Below the pieces are notes generated by a model. The model ran no database searches, was not told where the DNA came from, and saw only the letters and a program-made list of their open reading frames with translations. Below are positions 7,173-13,581 of a stretch of 20,030 bases of DNA, piece after piece (position 1 is the first letter of the stretch; the number at the start of each line of letters is the position of its first letter). The stretch is taken from positions 1-20,030 of IMG/VR virus record IMGVR_UViG_3300037549_000107; one strand, given 5' to 3'. Origin of the DNA: a virus. The position numbers and the translations under genes are program-made.

Positions 7173-7621
7173 AGGTCGATGTAATACAATTTTGAGATTA
7201 CAGTCTTCTTGTCGCGTGTGAGCTTTCGGTCAATCACACCACCTGGCTCTGCGCTGATTATCATACCTGTGACAGCGCGGGCGCGGCAGAAGGCTTTGGC
7301 AGCCCCTAGGAGAGCGTTGCCTGCGCCGGTCGTTCTGTATCGGTCTATGACGTAAAGGCTCTCCACCATAGCCAATTGGCCGCCTGGTACGTCTAAAACG
7401 CTGATTATCCCAATGAGCCTGTCTTCGTGCATTGCGCGGAACAGCATGAGCATTCCAGCTTGCTCCAAAGCGTGATAATTCCGGCGCGAATTGAGGCTCA
7501 ACAAATAACCGGCCTTCATGCCTGGGTTACCTTGACCCTTGTGAAGATTATAGTCTTCAAGCAATTCATCGTAATGAGGGTCTGAGTTCATCTCTGCAAC
7601 GCATGTGGGTTCAACCTGCAT
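7169..7621 (-). CDS. GNAT-like acetyltransferase
   Basis: A 150-aa protein with an N-terminal segment (DPHYDELLEDYNLHKGQGNP) typical of phage GNAT-like proteins encoded near TerL, a central strand (MHEDRLIGIISVLDVPGG), and an acetyl-CoA-binding signature, SLYVIDRYRTTGAGNALLGA, in which R-x-x-G-x-G lies before the helix. GNAT enzymes move an acetyl group from acetyl-CoA to an amine; the target of these phage proteins is unknown. The ATG overlaps the TerL stop (TAATG). One palindromic operator with a perfect TATAAT lies inside codons for DYNLH. Confidence 0.7.
   Translation of the reverse strand: MQVEPTCVAEMNSDPHYDELLEDYNLHKGQGNPGMKAGYLLSLNSRRNYHALEQAGMLMLFRAMHEDRLIGIISVLDVPGGQLAMVESLYVIDRYRTTGAGNALLGAAKAFCRARAVTGMIISAEPGGVIDRKLTRDKKTVISKLYYIDL
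7195..7208. promoter_or_regulatory. Dispersed palindromic operator, copy 3
   Basis: Minus strand GAAGACTGTAATCT, within the last codons of the GNAT-like gene and 22 bp upstream of the cupin-like start. No good promoter hexamers flank it; GCGACA lies 1 nt before it on the minus strand. Confidence 0.5.
7543..7558. promoter_or_regulatory. Dispersed palindromic operator, copy 4 (inside a gene)
   Basis: GAAGATTATAGTCTTC is the most symmetrical copy, 16 bp. It lies inside the coding region of the GNAT-like gene near its 5' end. On the minus strand it contains TATAAT. Because it encodes an apparently conserved segment it could be coincidental, but the match is the best of the set. Confidence 0.45.
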
Positions 7622-9012
7622 TAGAAACGCCTCTTGCTGCCGCCCTTGCGGGTGATTTGGTTGCCTTGGTCTTTGTTGCTGTTGGTTTCTTTGCCCAGGT
7701 GACGGCAGCCATAAACGGCCATCATGAGGCTGTCGGCTTCGTCAGGGCTGTGGCCGTGGTCTGCTTTGTATTCCGCTTTCTCGCGCACCTGGCGCAAGCC
7801 GTCTGGCCTGAATTTCTGTTTAAGGCGTTCGAGCTGCTTGAGCACGTCATCCTTGAAGCCTTCACCAATGCACAGCCATTTATTTTCAAACCAGTCGCGC
7901 AGGTTCCAGTAGCCATCCGCACGCTGGTTGAGGCTGCGCGGGCCGATGCCCTTGCGGCTGCCACCGTCAAACGGCACGATGATGACGTTGCCCAGCTTCG
8001 TGTTAATGAGCTTGCAATAGACGTTATAGCCCCCACCGCCGATGTCGATGACCACCACATTTGGCTTGAAGTCGCCAATCATGCCGATGATTTTGCCAAC
8101 GCTGATTTCTGTGTCGGGTTCATCCCACTTGATTTGCTGGGTGAGCGTCCAGTGCTCAGCGCTGCCGCGGTCGAGGATGGTGGCCACACACAAGTCGTTA
8201 CCTTGAGCAGCCCAATCAATGCCGATGACGCGAGCCTTAAAGAACAAATCGCCATAGGGTTTCTGACGCATGGAGTGATACAGGGCGTCTGTATCGAAAA
8301 TCATTTCATCTCCAGCTTTGACCGGCTGACCCAGCCAAATGTGGTTGTAATCGCGCTCGCTGCGCTGGCGGCAAATCTCAGCTTCATCCAGCAGCGTGAC
8401 AGGGCAAAATGGGTTTTCAAAATAGTCGATGTGGATGACCAGGCAATCTGAGCGGTCAGCCAGCTCCATTACCGCATCTTCGCGCAGCAGTCGGTTGAGC
8501 GTGAAAATGAATTTAACGGGGCTGTCGGTCTTACGCAGAGTTGGCAGCAACACGTCGATGGTTGGTTTGGTGAGTGCTTGGGCTTCATCAACCCATACAA
8601 TATCGGCACCCTCGATGCCCTTGACGTTGACGGCACCGCGCTCGCGGAAGCCCTTAAACGATGACACACTGCCGCTGACAAGGTGCCTAATTTTGTTTTT
8701 CAGGACGCGGTAAGCCAGCGTGTATTTGCTGATTAAATCGCAGAACAGCGCATAAACGCTTTCCTCAATGGTTGCTTGGATTTCACGGCCACAGACCAGG
8801 CGCACGGTGCGCGTCTGCATGATGTAGAGCAGGAGGCGGGCGACAGAGTGCGACTTTGCGCTGCCGCGTCCTCCCTCGATGATGATAATTTTATACCGAT
8901 TGAAAAGATGGAAAAGCGCCTGCACCTTTGGGGGGATGCTCAGCAGCTCTGGGCCGTCTATTTCTTCTGGCCGCTCCTCATACGAATAGGCATCCTTGGC
9001 GGGTTGCTCCAT
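7621..9012 (-). CDS. Terminase large subunit (TerL)
   Basis: This 463-aa protein is the ATP-driven DNA packaging motor and genome-cutting nuclease. Walker A is GGRGSAKS (residues 47-54), Walker B with the catalytic acid is IVWVDEAQ (138-145), and the coupling motif is FTLN (170-173). The RNase H-fold nuclease follows, with acids in GIDWA (D266), VVIDIGG (D323) and HSPDEADSLMMA (424-427). Size and motifs fit the Terminase_3/PBSX-type family. TerS is encoded nearby, but a 99-aa gene lies between the two subunits. The ATG at 9012 has only a weak Shine-Dalgarno. Confidence 0.95.
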   Translation of the reverse strand: MEQPAKDAYSYEERPEEIDGPELLSIPPKVQALFHLFNRYKIIIIEGGRGSAKSHSVARLLLYIMQTRTVRLVCGREIQATIEESVYALFCDLISKYTLAYRVLKNKIRHLVSGSVSSFKGFRERGAVNVKGIEGADIVWVDEAQALTKPTIDVLLPTLRKTDSPVKFIFTLNRLLREDAVMELADRSDCLVIHIDYFENPFCPVTLLDEAEICRQRSERDYNHIWLGQPVKAGDEMIFDTDALYHSMRQKPYGDLFFKARVIGIDWAAQGNDLCVATILDRGSAEHWTLTQQIKWDEPDTEISVGKIIGMIGDFKPNVVVIDIGGGGYNVYCKLINTKLGNVIIVPFDGGSRKGIGPRSLNQRADGYWNLRDWFENKWLCIGEGFKDDVLKQLERLKQKFRPDGLRQVREKAEYKADHGHSPDEADSLMMAVYGCRHLGKETNSNKDQGNQITRKGGSKRRF

Positions 9013-9026
9013 TATTCATGCCTGTC

Positions 9027-9326
9027 TTACCAACCTTCTACGACACACACAGCCGTGCCTGAGGTGTAGGCGGTCATCTTGAGGAAATAGTCGCCTCTCA
9101 GGTTGATTGGCGTATCAGCAAAGTTTGTTGGAGCCGTGAAGGTCACTGCCGTTCCAGCTTGATTGGTAACTGCGTAAGAGTTGCCAGCGTTGTCTCTGCG
9201 GAAAAGCGTGAGCGTACCGACAAAGGTGCCAGAGATGTTGATGTTGAGGCCAAACTTGGCAGTGCAAAACTTGCTTACCGCGTTTAACGAGCCAAGGCTG
9301 TCAGTGCGTACTCGATTGTTTGCCAT
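9027..9326 (-). CDS. Small beta-rich protein between the terminase genes
   Basis: A 99-aa protein starting MANNRVRTDSLGS; the ATG at 9326 has GGAGGG 7 nt upstream, better than the longer start. Alternating strands (GTFVGTLTLFRRDNAGN, GTAVTFTAPTNFADTPIN, YFLKMTAYTSGTAVCVVEGW) suggest a single beta-sandwich domain, like small virion or fibre-associated modules. No family name is certain. Its place between TerS and TerL is unusual and might indicate an inserted structural gene. Confidence 0.65.
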   Translation of the reverse strand: MANNRVRTDSLGSLNAVSKFCTAKFGLNINISGTFVGTLTLFRRDNAGNSYAVTNQAGTAVTFTAPTNFADTPINLRGDYFLKMTAYTSGTAVCVVEGW

Positions 9327-9387
9327 GTGATACCCTCCGAATTGAAGCCCCTGCCGCAATATCCACTAAATGTGGTAAAACGTCAAA

Positions 9388-9921
9388 TTATTTAGAGCCT
9401 CTGGCGGTAGGCGCTGGCTTCCCAACCTCGAAAACAACCTCTGTGCCATTAATGCGCAGCACAGGCATGATGTTAAATTGCGCGGTTCCGGCTTCCAGGT
9501 CGGTGTACAGCTTGAAGTGCTTGGCCAATTTGTCTAGCGCACTGTCCTTGCTGTGCAGCTTGATATATTTGCCAGGCTCAATTTCGCTGATGCAGCGCTG
9601 TTGGGAGGTGTGCAATTCGTCAAGGTCTTTCAGCACCCACTTTTTGCCCTGCCGCTTGTAAAACGATGCGATGTTTGACATGGCAATGTAGGTCAATTCC
9701 TCAAGCACGCGCTCTGCTGTGGCTTGGGTTTTCTCGTGCATCTTTTCCAGCAAAGGTGCCAGGTAGAGCTTGACGTGTGGCAAAGCAAAGACGCGGTGCG
9801 CATGCTGGCGGGCATTCTTGGCCGAATAACCGGCGCGAATACACGCCTGCACCTGGTTGCCATCTATCAGGAATTCATGGCACGCACGTTTTTGCTGCTC
9901 GCTGATGATGGCGCGTGTCAT
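9388..9921 (-). CDS. Terminase small subunit (TerS)
   Basis: A 177-aa protein of the Terminase_2 type, which recognises phage DNA and hands it to TerL. The N-terminal DNA-binding helices show the family pattern: LSEQQ-like IISEQQKRACHEFLIDGNQVQACIRAGY split as QQKRACHEFLIDGN and AYSA-like AGYSAKNARQHAHRVFALP, then the oligomerisation helices with RVLEELTYIAMSNIASFY and the later LDKLAKHFKLY. The ATG overlaps the stop of the previous gene. The C-terminus (KPAPTARGSK) is basic and may contact TerL. Confidence 0.9.
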   Translation of the reverse strand: MTRAIISEQQKRACHEFLIDGNQVQACIRAGYSAKNARQHAHRVFALPHVKLYLAPLLEKMHEKTQATAERVLEELTYIAMSNIASFYKRQGKKWVLKDLDELHTSQQRCISEIEPGKYIKLHSKDSALDKLAKHFKLYTDLEAGTAQFNIMPVLRINGTEVVFEVGKPAPTARGSK

Positions 9922-10277
9922 ATTTCTAACGGCGCTCCAAAGAATTCAACGTGCATGGCCTCAATCTCTGCATTGGTCTTTTTTACCAGCTCGTCTGTCA
10001 GGACGTTGTACGCTTTGATGTGGTCGCTGATGCGGTTGTGGTGCTCGATGTATGCGGCGTTTTCCTCGTCGGTGCCGTTGAGAGCCTCGGCCTCAAGGTT
10101 CCATGCCCGCGGCTTGCCAACGCTGTCAAGGCTCGCTTCGTCGCGCACGCTGTAATTGATGCGCTTGCTGACACCAATGAGCTTGGCAACAACGACACCC
10201 TCGCCATAAACCGGCTCGCCTTCTGGGGTCATTCTGACGAATTTGACTTTATCGGTGAGCTCGAAGGTTCTGGACAT
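9918..10277 (-). CDS. Hypothetical protein
   Basis: A 119-aa protein, MSRTFELTDKVKFVRMTPEG. The first 55 residues look like a small beta barrel (KVKFVRM, YGEGVVVAKLIGV, RINYSVRD); the rest is helical and charged (EENAAYIEHHNRISDHIKAY). Not recognised. AAGGAA lies 9 nt before the ATG. It is the first gene after a well-formed promoter at 10320-10348 with an adjoining operator, so it may begin the packaging/morphogenesis transcript. Confidence 0.65.
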   Translation of the reverse strand: MSRTFELTDKVKFVRMTPEGEPVYGEGVVVAKLIGVSKRINYSVRDEASLDSVGKPRAWNLEAEALNGTDEENAAYIEHHNRISDHIKAYNVLTDELVKKTNAEIEAMHVEFFGAPLEI

Positions 10278-10654
10278 TTGGCGGGTTCCTTTGGTTTGCG
10301 ATTGAGGATTGCAGTCTGCATTATGGCGGTTTCGTTTAAGAGTTTCAAGTGTCCATACGCACCCTCTAGGATGCCGACTTTCTGGTGCAGGTATTCGACA
10401 GTGCCTAGCATTTCCTCAAGGTTGTTGTTGCGCTCGATGATGTAAGCCATATCCAAGCGCAGGCTGGCCATCTCTGCCGATACCTGGGCGCGTTGGTAGA
10501 GCGGGCTGGTGTCTGGCACCTTCTCAGCGGCTTTGCGCTTATCCTCAGCCTCCTTGTGCAGTTTGGCGCGGTCTTTGTATTTGTTCTTGAGAAATTCATA
10601 AAAGCTGGTGTCTTGAAAAGTCCAAAACAGCGTGTTGTCACTCATGTCGCTCAT
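10229..10654 (-). CDS. Coiled-coil hypothetical protein
   Basis: A 141-aa, highly charged helical protein; residues about 20-95 (KYKDRAKLHKEAEDKRKAAE onward) read as a coiled coil. The Pro/Ser-rich tail overlaps the start of the next gene. The ATG overlaps the primase stop (TAATG), preceded by GAGGTGGA; a second ATG at 10645 is also possible. Position after the primase/helicase gene suggests a replication accessory or an adaptor, without direct evidence. Confidence 0.6.
   Translation of the reverse strand: MSDMSDNTLFWTFQDTSFYEFLKNKYKDRAKLHKEAEDKRKAAEKVPDTSPLYQRAQVSAEMASLRLDMAYIIERNNNLEEMLGTVEYLHQKVGILEGAYGHLKLLNETAIMQTAILNRKPKEPAKCPEPSSSPIKSNSSE
10304..10319. promoter_or_regulatory. Dispersed palindromic operator, copy 5
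   Basis: Minus strand GCAGACTGCAATCCTC, directly downstream of the -10 of the promoter at 10320-10348, so the expected transcription start falls inside it. A bound protein would block initiation there. Confidence 0.6.
10320..10348 (-). promoter_or_regulatory. Sigma70-type promoter for packaging genes
   Basis: TTGAAA (10348-10343) and CATAAT (10325-10320) are separated by exactly 17 bp on the minus strand; each matches consensus at 5 of 6 positions. It lies in the 3' end of the coiled-coil gene and would transcribe the 119-aa gene, TerS and TerL. Confidence 0.6.
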
Positions 10655-12465
10655 TATTCCACCTCGTATGTGCGTATTGCGTCATCGTCGCCGTTGGATG
10701 CAGATTTGAGCCGGTCGGCTGCGGCAATCTGCTGGGCGCTTAATTCCTCCTCAATCGGGCTGTATCTCCCGCTGCTGGTGTCGTAACGCAGCTTGGTGCT
10801 GCCGCGGCGCCCAACGTGCTTAAAGCGCACTTTGTTGATGAGGATTTCGCTTGTGTCATCGAGCGCGTCAGAGCGATGCACCACAATGCCGTTGTCGCAC
10901 ATGTTCACAAAATGCGCTGAGCCTGCCATGTCGTAGAGGCTTGGTGCGTCGATTTTGCCGGTTTTCTGGTTTTTCTGCTGTTGCTTTGGATGCACAACGA
11001 GCCAGACATGCACCCCATAATTTGCTGCAAATCGCCTGATTTTTGGCAGGCTCTCAGCGACATAATCGGTTTCACTCTTACCGGCCAGCACCTTCTCAAT
11101 CAAATTCCAAGGGTCGATGATGAGGCCCTTGGCACCGAAGCGCATGACGGCATCCTTGGCACGCTCTAAAATCCAGTCGAGCGTTGGCATGGCGTCTTTG
11201 CTCTCGATAAACGTGTAATGGTTATTGACCCAAGCAGCTCCTGATTTGAACGTGTCGATTGACATGCGCCGGTACGCTTTCGGGTCGGCAGGCATCTCAA
11301 CGCGCTTTTCGATGAGCTTGGTGGTCTGGGCTTCCTTGCCATTTTCAGGAGAGAACACGGCAAAGCGCCAGTTTTCGTTGAGCGCGAGGTTGACGCTGAG
11401 CGCGTCGAGCCATTCCGATTTTCCGCTGTTGGGGATGCCGGTGACAACGGTAAACTGGCCAGGCATAACGGTATAGAGCTTATCAACATTCTTCCAGCCG
11501 GTTGAAACACCTGAGGCCATACCGTAGTTAAAATATGCCTCCAGCTCGTTCTCAAAATCATCGACTGAGAACAAACCCAGAATTGGCAAATCCTTTGCCT
11601 CTCTGATGTCGGTGCATACCCAATCACCACCATGCTCTGCCATCGTCTGGCAGACGCTTCCGCTGGTCAGCTTGGCTGCCGCGCACCTTCCTGGCCCCAA
11701 TCGTCTGGCGAGCTCTTGGCGCAGGGCTAGGCCATCTTTGGTGTCGTCGCAGGCAAAGACGATTTTGTGCCATCCCTTGGCCTTTGCTGAGGCGTGCGAC
11801 ATGAAGGCAAAGCGGTCAGGTGCCTGGTTGAAGTCATCGCCGGTGGGTTTAATGTCTGCACCGTTTGGCACACCGATGACGTTCATGATGCCACGCTCCA
11901 TGAGCACAATGGCGTCGAGCTCGCGGTGCGCGATGACCACAGGCTCGCTGTTGACGCCCAGCTTATCTAAGCCAAAGAATGTGGCCTTGTTGGGGTTTTC
12001 CAGCTTGCTCTTGCCTGTGGCTATCTGCACCAGAGCATAATTTACAATTTGGGTGCCTTCAAAGTACGGTATCTTTATCGCCTTTTTCGTACCATCCCAT
12101 GAGAGCTTGTGCTTTATGGCATCTTCCTCCGTCAAACCTTTTGCAGCTAGGAAGGCCAGCGCGTCAGGTGGCAAGCTCTTAGGAGCGTGAGGGGCCGCGA
12201 TGGGGGTATCATCTTCATGCGCGGCCTCAGCCGTATCAGGCTTCTCCCCAGCGTGACCTGACCACAAGCAAAAGCTGCACCGCCATTCCGTGTATTGATG
12301 TGGCTGGTCAATTGTGACGTTAAGCGGGGTTTTATTCGAGGGTGGGCGGGATTTCTGGCAGTAACTCTGGGGGCAGTCTGTCTGAATTTCTTGGGTTGCT
12401 TTTGTGAGGTCTGGTTTTACTTTTATGCCGTTTTCTGTGAGAACGGCCAGGAAGTTTGAGATCAT
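10654..12465 (-). CDS. Primase/helicase (T7 gp4-like, Toprim plus DnaB-type helicase)
   Basis: A 603-aa replicative protein. An N-terminal zinc-binding region has C31, C36, C63 and C66. A Toprim-like domain follows (about 170-265), but its motifs are degenerate: IAHRELDA (178-185) replaces the usual TEGEIDA, and ACDDTKDG (238-245) replaces the DxD-containing motif, so the primase active site may be impaired. The helicase domain looks intact: Walker A GIPNSGKS (343-350), Walker B GLIIDPWN (447-454), and the sensor-type His in LVVHPKQ (492), with KVRFKHVGRRG as probable arginine finger region. It would unwind DNA 5'-3' at the phage fork. AAGGGGT precedes the ATG. Confidence 0.9.
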   Translation of the reverse strand: MISNFLAVLTENGIKVKPDLTKATQEIQTDCPQSYCQKSRPPSNKTPLNVTIDQPHQYTEWRCSFCLWSGHAGEKPDTAEAAHEDDTPIAAPHAPKSLPPDALAFLAAKGLTEEDAIKHKLSWDGTKKAIKIPYFEGTQIVNYALVQIATGKSKLENPNKATFFGLDKLGVNSEPVVIAHRELDAIVLMERGIMNVIGVPNGADIKPTGDDFNQAPDRFAFMSHASAKAKGWHKIVFACDDTKDGLALRQELARRLGPGRCAAAKLTSGSVCQTMAEHGGDWVCTDIREAKDLPILGLFSVDDFENELEAYFNYGMASGVSTGWKNVDKLYTVMPGQFTVVTGIPNSGKSEWLDALSVNLALNENWRFAVFSPENGKEAQTTKLIEKRVEMPADPKAYRRMSIDTFKSGAAWVNNHYTFIESKDAMPTLDWILERAKDAVMRFGAKGLIIDPWNLIEKVLAGKSETDYVAESLPKIRRFAANYGVHVWLVVHPKQQQKNQKTGKIDAPSLYDMAGSAHFVNMCDNGIVVHRSDALDDTSEILINKVRFKHVGRRGSTKLRYDTSSGRYSPIEEELSAQQIAAADRLKSASNGDDDAIRTYEVE

Positions 12466-12893
12466 AAATTTATACCCCTTCTGTGTACGACTGTTTCATG
12501 GTTTTCAGCCATGCACTCTTTGAACTTTTTAGATAGATACCCCTTTGTCAGGTAGGTCTGAAAGGCCATTTTGAAGTTGGCGTATTGCTTACCCTTCGCC
12601 TGCATCTCTGCGCGGAATTCCTCAATCATCAACCGCACCTGAAACTCAATAAGGCCGGTTTTGAATATCCAGTCTTTGAAGTCCGTGTAATGCAGCTCTT
12701 TGCCACGGGCGGTTTCCCATTGCTCCATCGTGACAAGACCTTTGGCATTCGTGATTTTGCGCGGCTTTGGCCCCTCTTGCAGCTTGCACCACGTTTCTGC
12801 GCGTTGGATTGCTTCTGTGACGAAACGCTTTTGATTAGGGCCAAGCGTACCGTCCTGACTGATGGCAGCCAGAACCTGTTTGATTGTTGCCAT
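12462..12893 (-). CDS. Probable replication-associated small protein
   Basis: A 143-aa protein starting MATIKQVLAAISQDG; the ATG at 12893 has GGAAGG upstream and is better than the upstream alternative. The C-terminal half (MIEEFRAEMQAKGKQYANFK, AFQTYL) recalls the DNA-binding tail of phage replication initiators and helicase loaders (EEF-x-YW...W...F..W), but the conserved Trp residues are absent, so this is weak. It is the first gene after a strong operator-controlled promoter and overlaps the primase/helicase gene by 4 nt, consistent with a helper of that enzyme. Confidence 0.6.
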   Translation of the reverse strand: MATIKQVLAAISQDGTLGPNQKRFVTEAIQRAETWCKLQEGPKPRKITNAKGLVTMEQWETARGKELHYTDFKDWIFKTGLIEFQVRLMIEEFRAEMQAKGKQYANFKMAFQTYLTKGYLSKKFKECMAENHETVVHRRGINL

Positions 12894-12939
12894 AGTGACC
12901 TTCCAAGTTAATGCTGGTTTCCAAATCAGCACAGGTTGC

Positions 12940-12969
12940 ATAATTGCAGATTGCAGTCTTCACTGTCAA
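12940..12969 (-). promoter_or_regulatory. Operator-controlled promoter for replication genes
   Basis: On the minus strand a perfect TTGACA (12969-12964) is followed after 18 bp by AATTAT (12945-12940). The spacer is filled by the palindromic operator. The sequence continues ATGCAACC, as in the rightward promoter at 14964-14992, so the two look like copies of one module. Confidence 0.7.
12946..12961. promoter_or_regulatory. Dispersed palindromic operator, copy 6
   Basis: GCAGATTGCAGTCTTC sits between the -35 and -10 of the replication promoter, an ideal place for a repressor. Confidence 0.65.
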
Positions 12970-12978
12970 GCAAGAGTT

Positions 12979-13014
12979 GCGAGAGGGTCAATTTTTTGGA
13001 AACAACCCTCTCGC
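12979..13014. other. Perfect 10-bp hairpin upstream of the replication promoter
   Basis: GCGAGAGGGT pairs with ACCCTCTCGC around a 16-nt loop containing T6. No T-tract follows the stem on either strand, so it is not a classic terminator. It ends 10 bp before the -35 hexamer of the leftward promoter. Confidence 0.6.
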
Positions 13015-13260
13015 TGTGCCTTGGAGGTCGTACCTTGGCTTTTGGCACAATACCCCCTTAAACACCAAGCTGCAAGCTCCTCTCTACGCTTGCGCATGCG
13101 GTTATGCGTCATCTTAGCAAGGGCATTCGTGGTGATGTTCTCGTTTTTACCACTGTTTTTGCTGACTATTTGTGCAATTGCTGAAAGGTATGAAAGGAAC
13201 TACCCCCTACCCCCTAAAGTTTCAAAAAAGATTTTGCACGGGGGTCAATGCCATTGCGGC

Positions 13261-13285
13261 GCTGAGAAGTCCTTACGGGCTCAGC
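13261..13285. other. Small hairpin in gene-free region
   Basis: GCTGAG pairs with CTCAGC around a 13-nt loop. Confidence 0.35.
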
Positions 13286-13348
13286 TTGGTCTAAGCCAGC
13301 CGTAATTGACGAGCCTAGGTCATCTCCTGTGTTTGCTGGAGCGTGTGC

Positions 13349-13368
13349 TGTCAGTCTTTATCCTGACA
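13349..13368. other. Small hairpin in gene-free region
   Basis: TGTCAG pairs with CTGACA around an 8-nt loop (TCTTTATC). Confidence 0.4.
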
Positions 13369-13471
13369 TCCTTTAGGGCGAAAAACACACAAAACTTATG
13401 GGCCAGCTATATCGGCTAGACCCAATCCATATTTGACTTTTATGCGCTATGTGCGTAAAAATTCACCTACG

Positions 13472-13501
13472 GATAACACGGGGGTCTAAGGCCGTATTAT
13501 C
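13472..13501 (-). other. 10-bp hairpin, best formed on the minus strand
   Basis: On the minus strand GATAATACGG pairs with CCGTGTTATC through ten pairs including one G-U; on the plus strand the same position would be an A-C mismatch. This favours a structure in leftward RNA. The loop is 10 nt. Confidence 0.5.
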
Positions 13502-13502
13502 A

Positions 13503-13531
13503 GGGGCGGCATCTTTGCGGATGGCCGCCCC
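13503..13531 (-). other. 8-bp GC-rich hairpin after the resolvase gene
   Basis: GGGGCGGC pairs perfectly with GCCGCCCC around a 13-nt loop, one base from the next hairpin. It lies about 50 bp past the resolvase stop. There is no T-run, but paired GC-rich stems could still pause or end leftward transcription. Confidence 0.5.
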
Positions 13532-13581
13532 AACCATTTCAGGTTACGCCTGTAATTTGACTTTTGTCAATACGCTCGATT

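Larger units (their letters stand above)
12970..13581. other. Gene-free region of about 610 bp with hairpins and G-tract motifs
   Basis: No convincing gene lies here on either strand. It holds several perfect or near-perfect hairpins (12979-13014, 13261-13285, 13349-13368, 13472-13501, 13503-13531) and five copies of GGGGGT in either orientation (13049, two at 13201-13214, 13239, 13480), with CACGGGGGTC twice. It also contains two TTTGACTTTT copies (13432, 13556). Lying between the resolvase and primase genes, it is a candidate replication origin, packaging signal or non-coding RNA locus; nothing fixes which. Confidence 0.5.

Noticed and set aside
7603-8451. 282-codon plus-strand frame opposite TerL
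   Set aside because: Antisense to clear TerL motifs; its hydrophobic, Ala/Val-rich translation is typical of a complementary-strand artefact.
12966-13112. Minus-strand ORF of 48 codons (MTHNRMRKRREELAAWC...) in the gene-free gap
   Set aside because: No Shine-Dalgarno, rare codons, and it runs into the -35 of the replication promoter. The frame stays open upstream but without a start codon, so a decayed gene cannot be excluded.
12862-13305. 147-codon plus-strand frame across the gene-free gap
   Set aside because: No Shine-Dalgarno, Cys- and Arg-rich composition, and it crosses a gene, a promoter and hairpins.
13468-13539. 24-codon minus-strand frame through the paired hairpins
   Set aside because: Too short and without a ribosome site; the hairpin structure explains the sequence better.
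12970-13581. tRNA gene in the gene-free region
   Set aside because: No T-loop consensus or cloverleaf could be drawn on either strand by eye.
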